From the NCBI RefSeq assembly GCF_024807945.1, contig NZ_JANUFD010000008.1, positions 186,001 to 250,000 on the forward strand: 64,000 nucleotides of DNA. The letters are read 5' to 3'. The DNA comes from Pseudomonas sp. JUb42. GTDB lineage: Bacteria > Pseudomonadota > Gammaproteobacteria > Pseudomonadales > Pseudomonadaceae. Positions 9,307 through 17,010 of this stretch are shown here, piece by piece (position 1 is the first letter of the stretch; every line of letters begins with the position of its first letter). Made by a program: the position numbers and the translations under genes. The notes beneath the pieces are model-generated. The model searched no databases. It was not told where the DNA came from and saw only the letters and a program-made list of their open reading frames with translations.

Positions 9307-9328
9307 TTTGCAATGATCCGAAACGCCC

Positions 9329-9952
9329 ATGTCCCGCATCCAACGCCCCGCTCCCCGTCGCCCTGCTGCCGCCGCCCCTCGTCGCGTTGCCAAGGCCCCG
9401 CCTGCCGAACCCCGGCTGATCCTGTTCAACAAACCCTTCGATGTGCTGACGCAATTCAGCGACGGCGAAGGGCGGGCGACACTCAAGGACTTTATCGAGA
9501 TCCCCGGCATCTACCCGGCCGGGCGTCTGGATCGTGACAGCGAAGGTCTGTTGCTGCTGACCAATGACGGCCAGTTACAGGCGCGGATTGCCGATCCCAG
9601 GCACAAACTGGCCAAAACCTATTGGGTGCAGGTCGAGGGCGAGCCCAGCGAACAACAGCTTCAGCAATTGCGCGATGGCGTCGAACTGAACGATGGCCCG
9701 ACACTGCCCGCCCAGGCGCGACAGTTGGACGAACCCGAGCTGTGGCCGCGTAACCCGCCGGTGCGTTTTCGCAAAAGCGTGCCGACGAGTTGGCTGGAAT
9801 TGATCATCAAGGAGGGGCGCAACCGTCAGGTGCGGCGTATGACCGCCGCCGTGGGCCTGCCAACGCTGCGGCTGGTGAGGGTCAGGATCGGCGATTGGAG
9901 TATCGAAGGACTGGATCAGGGGCAGTGGCGGGAAGTACCGGCGAAACTGTGA
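9329..9952 (+). CDS. rluE: 23S rRNA pseudouridine synthase RluE-type
   Basis: The 207-residue protein belongs to the RsuA/RluE pseudouridine synthase family. It shows the catalytic motif GRLDRDSEGLLLLTNDG with the nucleophilic Asp at about 68, the KTYWVQVEG segment and the C-terminal GRNRQVRRM motif. It has a basic Pro/Ala-rich N-terminal extension and no S4 domain, as in RluE, which modifies U2457 of 23S rRNA in E. coli. It is closely followed by the convergent DUF2788 gene, whose stop directly abuts its own. Confidence 0.9.
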   Translation: MSRIQRPAPRRPAAAAPRRVAKAPPAEPRLILFNKPFDVLTQFSDGEGRATLKDFIEIPGIYPAGRLDRDSEGLLLLTNDGQLQARIADPRHKLAKTYWVQVEGEPSEQQLQQLRDGVELNDGPTLPAQARQLDEPELWPRNPPVRFRKSVPTSWLELIIKEGRNRQVRRMTAAVGLPTLRLVRVRIGDWSIEGLDQGQWREVPAKL

Positions 9953-10159
9953 TCAGTGGCCGGATTCGATCCAGGCGATCACCACGCTTTTGATGACGAA
10001 GGCGAACACTCCCAGGCCCAGGGCGAAGAACAGGATAAAAGTGCCGAACTTGCCGGCCTTGGACTTCTTCGCCAGATCCCAGACGATAAAGCCCATGAAG
10101 CCGATCAGGACCGTGACCAGGATGGTCATCATCCATTCTTCGAAAACCGCAGGATCCAT
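9953..10159 (-). CDS. DUF2788 small membrane protein
   Basis: A 68-residue protein with two predicted membrane helices (about 10-28 and 40-62) separated by a basic loop KKSKAGKFG. It matches the DUF2788 family, common in pseudomonads and of unknown function. A GTG lies one codon upstream at 10162; I prefer the ATG at 10159 because the GGAG ribosome site then sits 7 bases away. Its 3' end abuts the rluE stop. Confidence 0.85.
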   Translation of the reverse strand: MDPAVFEEWMMTILVTVLIGFMGFIVWDLAKKSKAGKFGTFILFFALGLGVFAFVIKSVVIAWIESGH

Positions 10160-10263
10160 CACCCATCTCCGCTGGCGAAATGCGCGGCAATTATAGGCGC
10201 TTGCGCATAATCGGTGCCTGCGGCTGATGTACGCAGGGTGGGGTATTGAAAATGCCTGATCCG

Positions 10264-10356
10264 TTGGAGCCGGGCTTGCCCGCTAAGAGGGCGGGACACT
10301 CGATACATCTTCATGGCCTGGAATACTGCTTTCGCGGGCAAGCCTCGCTCCCACAA
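10264..10356. repeat. REP doublet, GCTTGCCCGC class
   Basis: Left arm TTGGAGCCGGGCTTGCCCGC and right arm GCGGGCAAGCCTCGCTCCCA form inverted copies around a spacer of about 50 bases. It lies between the DUF2788 gene and the Lrp-type regulator gene. Confidence 0.85.
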
Positions 10357-10383
10357 GGCCTTATTTCAATCCTGCCTTGCGCG

Positions 10384-10863
10384 TTAGGTACGCAAATGCG
10401 TCAACGGCAATTCCGTGCTCGCCAGGACTTGATTGAGCACAAAGCTCGAACGTACGCTGGTCACACCCTCGATGCGGGTCAGGTGGCCGAGCAGCAGTTT
10501 CTGGTAATGATCCATGTCCGCCACCACCACCTTGAGCTGGTAGTCGGCATCCATGCCGGTGACCAGGCTGCATTCCAGCACCTGGGGCAGGTTGCGGATC
10601 TGTTGTTCGAAGTGCTCGAAACGCTCTGGCGTATGCCGGTCCATGCCGATCAGCACGTAGGCCGTCAGGCTCAGGCCAAGCTTCTTGCGATCCAGCAGCG
10701 CGACCTGGCGGACAATATAGCCGTCGTCTTCCAGCTGCTTGACCCGCCGCGAGCAGGGCGATGGCGACAGGCCGATACGCTCGGCCAGTTCCTGATTGGA
10801 AATGCGGGCATCACGCTGCAATTCCGCCAAAATGCTCAAGTCATATCTGTCGAGTTTGCTCAC
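10384..10863 (-). CDS. Lrp/AsnC family transcriptional regulator
   Basis: The 159-residue protein has an N-terminal winged helix (about 4-60, with the family pattern LDRYDLSILAELQRDARISNQELAERIGLS) and a C-terminal RAM/AsnC effector-binding domain (about 70-150). Such proteins bind DNA as dimers to octamers and sense amino acids or related small molecules. The start codon is GTG at 10863, supported by an AAGGGGA ribosome site. Its target is not evident: the divergent region upstream carries several TTGCGC/TTGAGCAA-like motifs and an orphan terminator rather than a clear metabolic gene. It is not DadR or BkdR by the residues I can compare. Confidence 0.9.
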   Translation of the reverse strand: MSKLDRYDLSILAELQRDARISNQELAERIGLSPSPCSRRVKQLEDDGYIVRQVALLDRKKLGLSLTAYVLIGMDRHTPERFEHFEQQIRNLPQVLECSLVTGMDADYQLKVVVADMDHYQKLLLGHLTRIEGVTSVRSSFVLNQVLASTELPLTHLRT

Positions 10864-10886
10864 GAGATTCCCCTTTATTGGTTCGA

Positions 10887-10953
10887 TTGCGCTGAATTAT
10901 TTATCTTTGGGTAAAAATTGCGCAAGTGCTATTTCATTGAGCAATATTCGCAA
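10887..10953. promoter_or_regulatory. Cluster of TTGCGC/TTGNGCAA motifs upstream of the Lrp-type gene
   Basis: Within 90 bases upstream of the regulator start there are TTGCGCT (10887), the palindrome TTGCGCAA (10918-10925), TTGAGCAA (10937-10944) and TTCGCAA (10947-10953). Autoregulatory Lrp-family genes often have such repeated short palindromes. The assignment is inference from position and repetition. Confidence 0.35.
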
Positions 10954-11099
10954 TCCGCTGCCGCACGCAAAAGCCTATTCTTTTTCACAGAATCACTGCC
11001 CGGACACAGCGTCCAGCGCGGCCCGCCGAATCAGGCCAGCCGCAACCGCCAACCCCAAAGAGTTGGGCAGGTTACCGGGCTACATACTGTCCAGAAGAC

Positions 11100-11176
11100 G
11101 GCATGAGGTGAGCCGACGCCAGAAGCGTTGAGCCAGGACGAAATTCCCAAAGGGGGCCAGACGTGGCCCCCTTTTT
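11100..11176 (+). ncRNA. Candidate small RNA ending in a strong terminator
   Basis: The stretch ends in a textbook intrinsic terminator, yet no gene on this strand lies upstream for the whole intergenic region. The 5' end is a guess based on the weak promoter at 11060-11087, so the transcript would be about 75 nt; a longer one starting nearer 10900 is equally possible. I do not recognise a known Pseudomonas small RNA family here. Confidence 0.35.
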
Positions 11177-11178
11177 CT
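11150..11178 (+). terminator. Strong rho-independent terminator without an upstream gene
   Basis: A 10-bp perfect stem (AAGGGGGCCA / TGGCCCCCTT) closed by the loop GACG runs into TTTTTCT. It lies 113 bases before the next start codon, so it cannot serve the downstream gene. Confidence 0.85.
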
Positions 11179-11290
11179 TTATCTGTACGCTTTGTTCGTG
11201 ACACCGCTTGCGGCCTGCTAGAGTGCGGCGAACGACGCACCATTCGTGCAGTCCAACCCCTATCTATTGTCGTTTGGCAGTGAGGCAAGC

Positions 11291-12499
11291 ATGAAATCGG
11301 GCATCTGGCAGTTGGCCGGTGTAACTCTCTTGTGTATGAGCGTCGCTGCTCAGGCACTGGCGGACGATCGCGACGATTCCCATCGTCAGGATCAACTGCG
11401 TGGCGAGCGTCGCGAGCAGAACAATAACGCGCAGCAACAGCAGCAGCGCCAACAGCAGCAACAACAAAACCAGCAGCAACAGATCCAGCGCCAGCAACAA
11501 CAGCAGGTGCAGCAGGTCCAGCAAAACCAGGAACGGCAGATTCAGCAGCAACAGAATCAGCAGCGCCAGGTCGAGCGCCAGCAACAGCAGCAAATCCAGC
11601 AGAATCAGCAAAACCAGCAGCGCCAGATTCAGGAACAACAGAATCAGCAGCGTCAGGTTGAACGCCAGCAACAGCAGCAGATTCAGCAGAACCAGCGCAA
11701 TCAACAGCGGCAGATCCAGGAACAGCAGAACCAGCAGCGCCAGAACGAACGCCAGCAGGCGCAGCAACGCCAGAACAATCTGCCGATCCAGGGCGGCCCG
11801 CGCGAAGCCTGGCAGACTCAGCCACCGCGCCAGGGCGATTACCGGGATATCCCGCGCAATAACAATAACTACCGGCCCAATGATCATTGGCCAGGACGCC
11901 CCGACGGCCATGGCAATGGCTGGGGGCCTGGCCCGCAGTATCGACCGGGTTACGAGATCGACCGGGTGCCGGGCGGCTACTCGCGCATTCCGTATCGCGG
12001 CCAGGACTACTTCTATTCAGGCGGCTATTGGTATCGCCCACAGGGCCCACGCTATGTCGTCGTGACCCCGCCCTACGGTGCGCGCGTGCGCAGCCTGCCG
12101 TCCTACTCCAGTGAGGTTTGGGTAGGCGGCGCGCTGTTGTTCCTTGCGGCCGGCACCTACTACGCGTATCAGGCCGATACCCAGGATTATGTCGTCGCCG
12201 CTCCGCCGCCCGGTGCCGATCAGGGCTACGCCCCAGCGCCGCAGCAAATTCAGCAGCAGCCGGTACAACAGGGGCAGCAGCCGGGGACGCAGTACGATCC
12301 CCAGTTCTCCACGGTCAACGGTCAGAGCCAGGAGCAGATGGGCCAGGATCGTTACGAGTGCTACAGCCTGTCGGTGCAACAGACCGGCCTGGACCCGGCC
12401 AATGTCACCTATCAGCCGGATCCGAGCCTGATTGACGCCTATCGCCGCTCGATGACCGACTGCCTGCTCAAGCGCGGTTACAGCGTCAACTTCAACTGA
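11291..12499 (+). CDS. Exported glutamine-rich repeat protein, DUF6515-like
   Basis: The 402-residue protein has a signal peptide (cleavage after AQALA near 24), an extreme Gln/Arg/Asn-rich segment (about 38-180), a Tyr/Pro/Gly-rich linker, a region with YRGQDYFYSGGYWYR followed by a membrane-like stretch GALLFLAAGTYYAY (about 278-291), and a C-terminal domain (about 335-402) with two Cys (YECYS, DCLLKRGY). The C-terminal half resembles DUF6515-type periplasmic proteins. The Q-rich part contains an 87-base (29-residue) tandem repeat starting at 11561, 11648 and 11735. The start at 11291 has a GAGG ribosome site. The 3' end overlaps the convergent efflux gene by 8 bases. Function unknown. Confidence 0.75.
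   Translation: MKSGIWQLAGVTLLCMSVAAQALADDRDDSHRQDQLRGERREQNNNAQQQQQRQQQQQQNQQQQIQRQQQQQVQQVQQNQERQIQQQQNQQRQVERQQQQQIQQNQQNQQRQIQEQQNQQRQVERQQQQQIQQNQRNQQRQIQEQQNQQRQNERQQAQQRQNNLPIQGGPREAWQTQPPRQGDYRDIPRNNNNYRPNDHWPGRPDGHGNGWGPGPQYRPGYEIDRVPGGYSRIPYRGQDYFYSGGYWYRPQGPRYVVVTPPYGARVRSLPSYSSEVWVGGALLFLAAGTYYAYQADTQDYVVAAPPPGADQGYAPAPQQIQQQPVQQGQQPGTQYDPQFSTVNGQSQEQMGQDRYECYSLSVQQTGLDPANVTYQPDPSLIDAYRRSMTDCLLKRGYSVNFN
11561..11821 (+). repeat. 87-base in-frame tandem repeat within the Q-rich gene
   Basis: Copies begin at 11561, 11648 and 11735, exactly 87 bases apart. The first two are near-identical; the third decays after about 40 bases. Each encodes a 29-residue block rich in QQ, QR and NQ. 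Confidence 0.8.
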
Positions 12500-13388
12500 C
12501 GACGGGCTTGATCACCACTTCCTGAGGGTCGGCGTGCACCAGCACTTCGGCCTTCGGGTATTCACGGTTGATCGCTTCGGCGGCGCGGTCGCACAGACCG
12601 TGGGCCACCGACAGGGTCAAATCCCCCGGCAACTCCAGATGCAACTGCACGAACCAGTGGTTGCCGGAAATGCGCGTGCGCAAGTCATGGGCGCCGAGTA
12701 CGCCGGGCACGCTGCGCGCCAGTTCCAGCATACGCGCGCTGACGTCTACGGGCAGTTCTTCATCCATCAGTACCGACACGGTTTCCTTGGCGATGGAGAA
12801 GGCGCTCCAGAGGATATAAACAGCGATCCCCAGGCCAAACCAGGCATCCAGTTGCTGCCAGCCAAACCAGGCCAGCACCAGCGCGCACAAGATGCTGATA
12901 TTGAGCAACAGATCGGAGCGATAGTGCAGGGAATCTGCGCGGATTGCCGCCGATCCTGTTTCCTTGACCACCCGATGTTGCAGGGCCAGCAGGCCTACGG
13001 TCAGGGCGATGGAAAACAGGATCACAATGATGCCCAGGCCCGGCGCGGTCAGCGGCTCGGGATGCTGGATGCGCTCGACTGCCTGAAACCCGATCAGGAA
13101 CGCACTCACCGCAATGAACAGCGCCTGGGCCATGCCCGACAGCGCCTCGGCCTTGCCGTGCCCGTAACGGTGATCGTCGTCAGCGGGGCGCAGGGCATAG
13201 TGCACCGCCAACAGATTGAGAAACGAGGCGGCGCCATCAAGCAGCGAGTCGGTCAATCCGGCCAACAGGCTGACGGACCCACTCAGCCACCACGCCACGG
13301 CCTTGGCAATGATCAGAATACTGGCGACGGCCAGGGACGACCGGGTTGCAAGGTGCAACAGGCGAGCGTGTTCAGGACTGGTGCTCAT
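12492..13388 (-). CDS. Cation diffusion facilitator family transporter (FieF/YiiP-like)
   Basis: The 298-residue protein has six predicted membrane helices in the first 200 residues and a cytoplasmic C-terminal domain. The metal sites of the family are visible: DSLLDG in helix 2 (Asp near 47), the DDHRYGHGK stretch at the start of the helix 3 region, and HYRSDLLLN in helix 5. The C-terminal domain has RxSGNHWFVQLHLE and HAxPxE-like residues. Members export Zn2+ or Fe2+ using the proton gradient. It overlaps the convergent gene by 8 bases. Confidence 0.92.
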   Translation of the reverse strand: MSTSPEHARLLHLATRSSLAVASILIIAKAVAWWLSGSVSLLAGLTDSLLDGAASFLNLLAVHYALRPADDDHRYGHGKAEALSGMAQALFIAVSAFLIGFQAVERIQHPEPLTAPGLGIIVILFSIALTVGLLALQHRVVKETGSAAIRADSLHYRSDLLLNISILCALVLAWFGWQQLDAWFGLGIAVYILWSAFSIAKETVSVLMDEELPVDVSARMLELARSVPGVLGAHDLRTRISGNHWFVQLHLELPGDLTLSVAHGLCDRAAEAINREYPKAEVLVHADPQEVVIKPVVS

Positions 13389-13406
13389 GACGCTTCCTTA
13401 CAAGGC

Positions 13407-13826
13407 TCAGGCCGAGGGCGACAGACCGAACATGGCCAGTTGTTGCACGCTGCCCTTGTGCTGGATCAGGCGCGGATCGTCCAGCGGCAGGCTGCGGCCC
13501 AGCTCGGTTTTGAGGATGGCCTGCAACTTGACGTTATCGACACTGCCGTCGGCATTGATCGCCGGTTGCAGTTTTTGCGGATCAACTTGGGATGTCTGAT
13601 TGTTGGGGAAATAGATGGCACCGGTGGTGAAGTCGATGCCGAAGGCGATCAGGCCGGGGATGATATAGAACAGCAGGCCGATGGCGTCGAACGCGGCAAT
13701 CGCCGGGTCGATATGGCCGTCGATCTGGCCACGGCGTTCAGGATAGAAAATGCTGCCGCAAGCGGTCAATTGAGCAAGCAGGGTGGCGACCAGCACGCCG
13801 CCGAGGACACGGGATTGAATGCGCAT
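13407..13826 (-). CDS. YceK/YidQ-like lipoprotein
   Basis: A 139-residue lipoprotein: signal peptide with lipobox LTAC (Cys near 23), then GSIFYPERRGQIDGHIDPAIAAFDAIGLLFYIIPGLIAFGIDFTTGAIYFP, the short hydrophobic pattern of YceK-type (DUF1375) proteins. I start it at 13826, which gives the signal peptide; the frame is open further upstream but that part overlaps a REP element. It sits 18 bases downstream of the efflux gene's start region on the same strand. Function unknown. Confidence 0.75.
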   Translation of the reverse strand: MRIQSRVLGGVLVATLLAQLTACGSIFYPERRGQIDGHIDPAIAAFDAIGLLFYIIPGLIAFGIDFTTGAIYFPNNQTSQVDPQKLQPAINADGSVDNVKLQAILKTELGRSLPLDDPRLIQHKGSVQQLAMFGLSPSA

Positions 13827-14188
13827 GAAAAGCTCCTGATGAACGAAAGAACGCCAATATACAAGCAAGGTTAAGACTGTGGGTGATTGCCCGTTGTTCA
13901 AGTGACTCCGTAGAAGATCTCGACCCGTCTTCGGTACCATGTAGTCGTGTAGCAAACCCTCCAGCTGGGCTGGGAGCAAATCTTGTGGTAGCGAATTCAT
14001 TCGCGAACAGGCCGGTACATCCGACGAATTTGTATCGTCTGAAATACCGCTTTCGCGAATGAATTCGCTCCCACAGAGTACTTGTGATTCGGTAGGGAAC
14101 GCGTTGTTTGATAAGCGCCGCCCCTTGCAGCAGTTCTGGGAGTGATCAAGCAGGCCTCGTATACTCTGCGGCCAGCCCTGGAGCCTGC
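13827..14188. other. Intergenic region with a REP doublet
   Basis: A 362-base divergent region between the lipoprotein gene and hrpB. Its main content is the REP doublet at 13983-14076; promoters for both genes must lie on either side. No coding frame is convincing. Confidence 0.5.
13983..14076. repeat. REP doublet, GAATTCATTCGCGAA class
   Basis: Arms TTGTGGTAGCGAATTCATTC and GAATGAATTCGCTCCCACA face each other around about 55 bases. Same family as the elements at 16832, 19811, 23600, 45541, 60373 and 63254. Confidence 0.88.
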
Positions 14189-16723
14189 ATGATTTCTCTA
14201 CCCATCGACGCCGTTCTACCGCAGTTGCGTGACGCCCTGGCGACGCGCCATGAAGCCGTGCTCGAAGCGCCCCCCGGCGCCGGCAAGACCACCCGTGTGC
14301 CCCTGGCCCTGTTGCACGAGCCCTGGTTGGCCGGGCAAAAGATTCTCATGCTCGAACCCCGGCGCCTGGCGGCCCGGGCGGCGGCTGAGCGGCTGGCGTC
14401 GGAGCTGGGTGAGAAGGTCGGGGAAACCGTCGGCTACCGCATTCGCCTTGAAAGCAGAGTAGGCCCGAATACCCGCATCGAAGTGGTCACCGAAGGCATC
14501 CTCACTCGCCGATTGCAGGACGACCCCGCACTGGAAGGCGTGGGGTTGCTGATTTTCGATGAGTTTCACGAACGCAGCCTCGATGCCGATCTTGCCCTGG
14601 CCCTGAGCCTCAACGGCCGAGAGCTGCTGCGCGATGATCAACCGCTGAAAATCCTGCTGATGTCAGCGACCCTGGAAGGCGAGCGCCTGTCGACCTTGCT
14701 CGACGACGCCCCAGTGATCCGCAGCGAAGGCCGCATGTATCCGGTGAGCATGCAGTGGGGGCGGCCGTTTCAGCCGGGAGAATTCATCGAGCCGCGCGTG
14801 GTGCAGACCGTCCTCGATGCCTTGAATGATCAGACTGGCAGCCTGTTGGTATTCCTGCCGGGGCAGGCCGAGATCCGCCGGGTCAATCAACAGCTGGCCG
14901 AGGCGTTGGGCGAGGGCAGCAATGTCATGCTTTGCCCGCTACATGGCGAACTGGACTTGAACGCGCAACGTGCGGCCATCGAGCCTGCGCCCGTCGGCAA
15001 GCGCAAAGTGGTGCTGGCGACCAATATCGCCGAGACCAGCCTGACCATCGACGGTGTGCGCGTGGTGATCGACGCCGGGCTGGCCCGGGTGCCGCGCTTC
15101 GACCCTGGCAGTGGCATGACCCGCCTGGATACTCAACGCATCTCCCGCGCCAGCGCAACCCAGCGTGCCGGTCGCGCCGGGCGCCTGGAGCCGGGGGTGT
15201 GCTATCGCCTGTGGTCCGAAGGCCAGCATGAGCAACTGGCCGCTTATGGCGCTGCAGAAATCCTGCAGGCCGATCTGGCCGGGCTGGCCCTGCAATTGGC
15301 GCGTTGGGGCGTGGCGCCGGGGCAACTGATCTGGCTGGATATCCCGCCCGCAGCCGCTTATGCACAAGCACAGGATCTGCTCGGGCGCCTGGGTGCCCTG
15401 AGTGGCAAGCCGGGCGCCGAGCGCAAACTGACTCCCCATGGTCAGGCCATGGCCGAACTGCCAGCCCATCCGCGCATCGCCCATCTGCTGCTGCGCGGTC
15501 AGGCGCTGGGGTTGGGCAGTTTGGCCTGTGATGTGGCGGCGCTGTTGGGCGAGCGCGATATCCTGCGCGGCGCCGGTGCCGACCTGCATAGCCGCCTCAA
15601 TCTGCTGTCCGGCAGCGAACGTGCCGGACGCGGCGGGCAGGGTGGTGTGCAGCGGGCCAAACAACTGGCCCGGCAATACCGCAGCTACTTGCGTGGAGCG
15701 GCCAACGAAGCGGTCAGCGATCCGGATCACCCGCGCTGGCTCGGCGCGCTGCTGGCCCTGGCTTATCCCGATCGTGTCGCTCAGCAACGCCGTGAGGGCG
15801 GCGCCGAATACCGTCTGGCGAATGGCCGCGCAGCGCTGTTTGGCGAAGTCGATGCGCTGATGAAAGAGCCCTGGCTGGTGGTCGCCGACCTGGGCAGCCG
15901 CCAGGGCCAGCGCGAAGAGCGCATCTACCTGGCCGCTGAGTTCGATCCGCTGCTGTTCGAGTCGGTATTGGCTGAGCAGGTGGTCATTCTCGACCAGCTG
16001 GATTGGGATGAACGCGAAGGCGTATTGCGCGCCGAACGCCAGCGGCGGGTCGGCGAACTGATCCTCAGCCGCGAACCCTTGCCCGGTCTCGACGACGCCG
16101 CCCGAGGCCAGGCACTGCTCGGGCTGGTGCGCCGCAAAGGTCTGGAACTGCTGCCCTGGACCCCGGAACTGCGCCAGTGGCAGGCCCGGGTCGGCCTGCT
16201 GCGCCAGCTTGATTTACACAAGCAAGCCAGCAGCGAGTGGCCTGACGTCCGCGACGCTGCGCTGCTCGACAGTCTGGAAAGCTGGCTGCTGCCCTACATT
16301 GGCAAAGTCTCGCGCCTGAGCCACTTCGGCAACCTCGACCTGTCCTCGATCCTGCACAACCTGCTGCCCTGGCCGTTGCCGCAACGCCTGGAAGAACAGG
16401 CGCCGCACCATATCAGCGTACCGTCCGGGTCTTCGATCCGCCTGGACTACAGCGAACACCCGCCGATCCTCGCCGTACGCCTGCAAGAACTCTTCGGCCT
16501 GGCCGATACCCCGTGCATCGCCGGCGGCCGCCAGATCGTCAAGCTGCACCTGCTCTCCCCGGCCCGCCGCCCGGTGCAAGTCACCCAGGACCTGGCCAGC
16601 TTCTGGCGCACGACCTATGCCGAGGTGAAGAAGGATTTGAAAGGGCGTTATCCCAAGCATTATTGGCCGGATGATCCGTTGGTGGCGGAGGCGACGGCGC
16701 GGATCAAGCCGCGTAAGGCCTGA
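14189..16723 (+). CDS. hrpB: ATP-dependent RNA helicase HrpB
   Basis: The 844-residue DEAH/RHA-type helicase has Walker A APPGAGKTT (28-36), motif II DEFH (124-127), motif III SATLEGERL near 185, motif VI QRAGRAGRLEPG near 330, then the HA2 and HrpB C-terminal domains. Length and order match HrpB of gammaproteobacteria, a helicase of poorly known cellular role. The ATG at 14189 has a GGAG site 6 bases upstream and starts the protein at MISLPIDAVLPQL, as in homologues; the frame extends upstream to 14108. Confidence 0.95.
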   Translation: MISLPIDAVLPQLRDALATRHEAVLEAPPGAGKTTRVPLALLHEPWLAGQKILMLEPRRLAARAAAERLASELGEKVGETVGYRIRLESRVGPNTRIEVVTEGILTRRLQDDPALEGVGLLIFDEFHERSLDADLALALSLNGRELLRDDQPLKILLMSATLEGERLSTLLDDAPVIRSEGRMYPVSMQWGRPFQPGEFIEPRVVQTVLDALNDQTGSLLVFLPGQAEIRRVNQQLAEALGEGSNVMLCPLHGELDLNAQRAAIEPAPVGKRKVVLATNIAETSLTIDGVRVVIDAGLARVPRFDPGSGMTRLDTQRISRASATQRAGRAGRLEPGVCYRLWSEGQHEQLAAYGAAEILQADLAGLALQLARWGVAPGQLIWLDIPPAAAYAQAQDLLGRLGALSGKPGAERKLTPHGQAMAELPAHPRIAHLLLRGQALGLGSLACDVAALLGERDILRGAGADLHSRLNLLSGSERAGRGGQGGVQRAKQLARQYRSYLRGAANEAVSDPDHPRWLGALLALAYPDRVAQQRREGGAEYRLANGRAALFGEVDALMKEPWLVVADLGSRQGQREERIYLAAEFDPLLFESVLAEQVVILDQLDWDEREGVLRAERQRRVGELILSREPLPGLDDAARGQALLGLVRRKGLELLPWTPELRQWQARVGLLRQLDLHKQASSEWPDVRDAALLDSLESWLLPYIGKVSRLSHFGNLDLSSILHNLLPWPLPQRLEEQAPHHISVPSGSSIRLDYSEHPPILAVRLQELFGLADTPCIAGGRQIVKLHLLSPARRPVQVTQDLASFWRTTYAEVKKDLKGRYPKHYWPDDPLVAEATARIKPRKA

Positions 16724-16750
16724 GGCGGTGGTATGGCAAATATGGGTTTG

Positions 16751-16774
16751 TTGGAGCGAGGCTTGCCCGCGAAG
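16751..16774. repeat. Single REP, GCTTGCCCGC class
   Basis: TTGGAGCGAGGCTTGCCCGC followed by GAAG, 27 bases after the hrpB stop. No inverted partner within 60 bases, so it is a singlet beside the doublet at 16832. Confidence 0.75.
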
Positions 16775-16831
16775 ATGTCAGCACATTCACTACATATACT
16801 GCGCTGATACATACCCAATAACCGAAAATCA

Positions 16832-16921
16832 GTGGAAGCGAATTCATTCGCGAAGTGCGATTTCAGACGATGCAAATGCCTCGGACGTACAGGCCTCTTC
16901 GCGAATGAATTCGCTCCCACA
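16832..16921. repeat. REP doublet, GAATTCATTCGCGAA class
   Basis: Arms GTGGAAGCGAATTCATTCGC and GCGAATGAATTCGCTCCCAC around about 47 bases, between the convergent hrpB and EEP-family genes. Confidence 0.88.
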
Positions 16922-17010
16922 CGATTTGCCTCCTGCCCCGATTAGTGTTTGCTGCGTGACAGCGCGGCGTCGTAGACGGGCGGGATCTCCCACAGTATTT
17001 GCTCCTGCGG

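Larger units (their letters stand above)
10864..11290. other. Gene-less region with orphan terminator
   Basis: These 427 bases lie between the divergent Lrp-type regulator gene and the plus-strand repeat protein gene. No convincing coding frame is present. A perfect terminator at 11150-11176 points to a plus-strand transcript that begins inside this region (see the candidate small RNA). A weak promoter-like pair TTGGGC-16 nt-TACTGT lies at about 11060-11087. Confidence 0.5.

Noticed and set aside
10918..11106. 62-codon frame upstream of the orphan terminator
   Set aside because: It starts at TTG with no ribosome site and its composition is not protein-like.
12534..13874. 446-codon open frame antisense to the cation efflux and lipoprotein genes
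   Set aside because: The sense frames show clear family motifs; this one is a GC-bias shadow.
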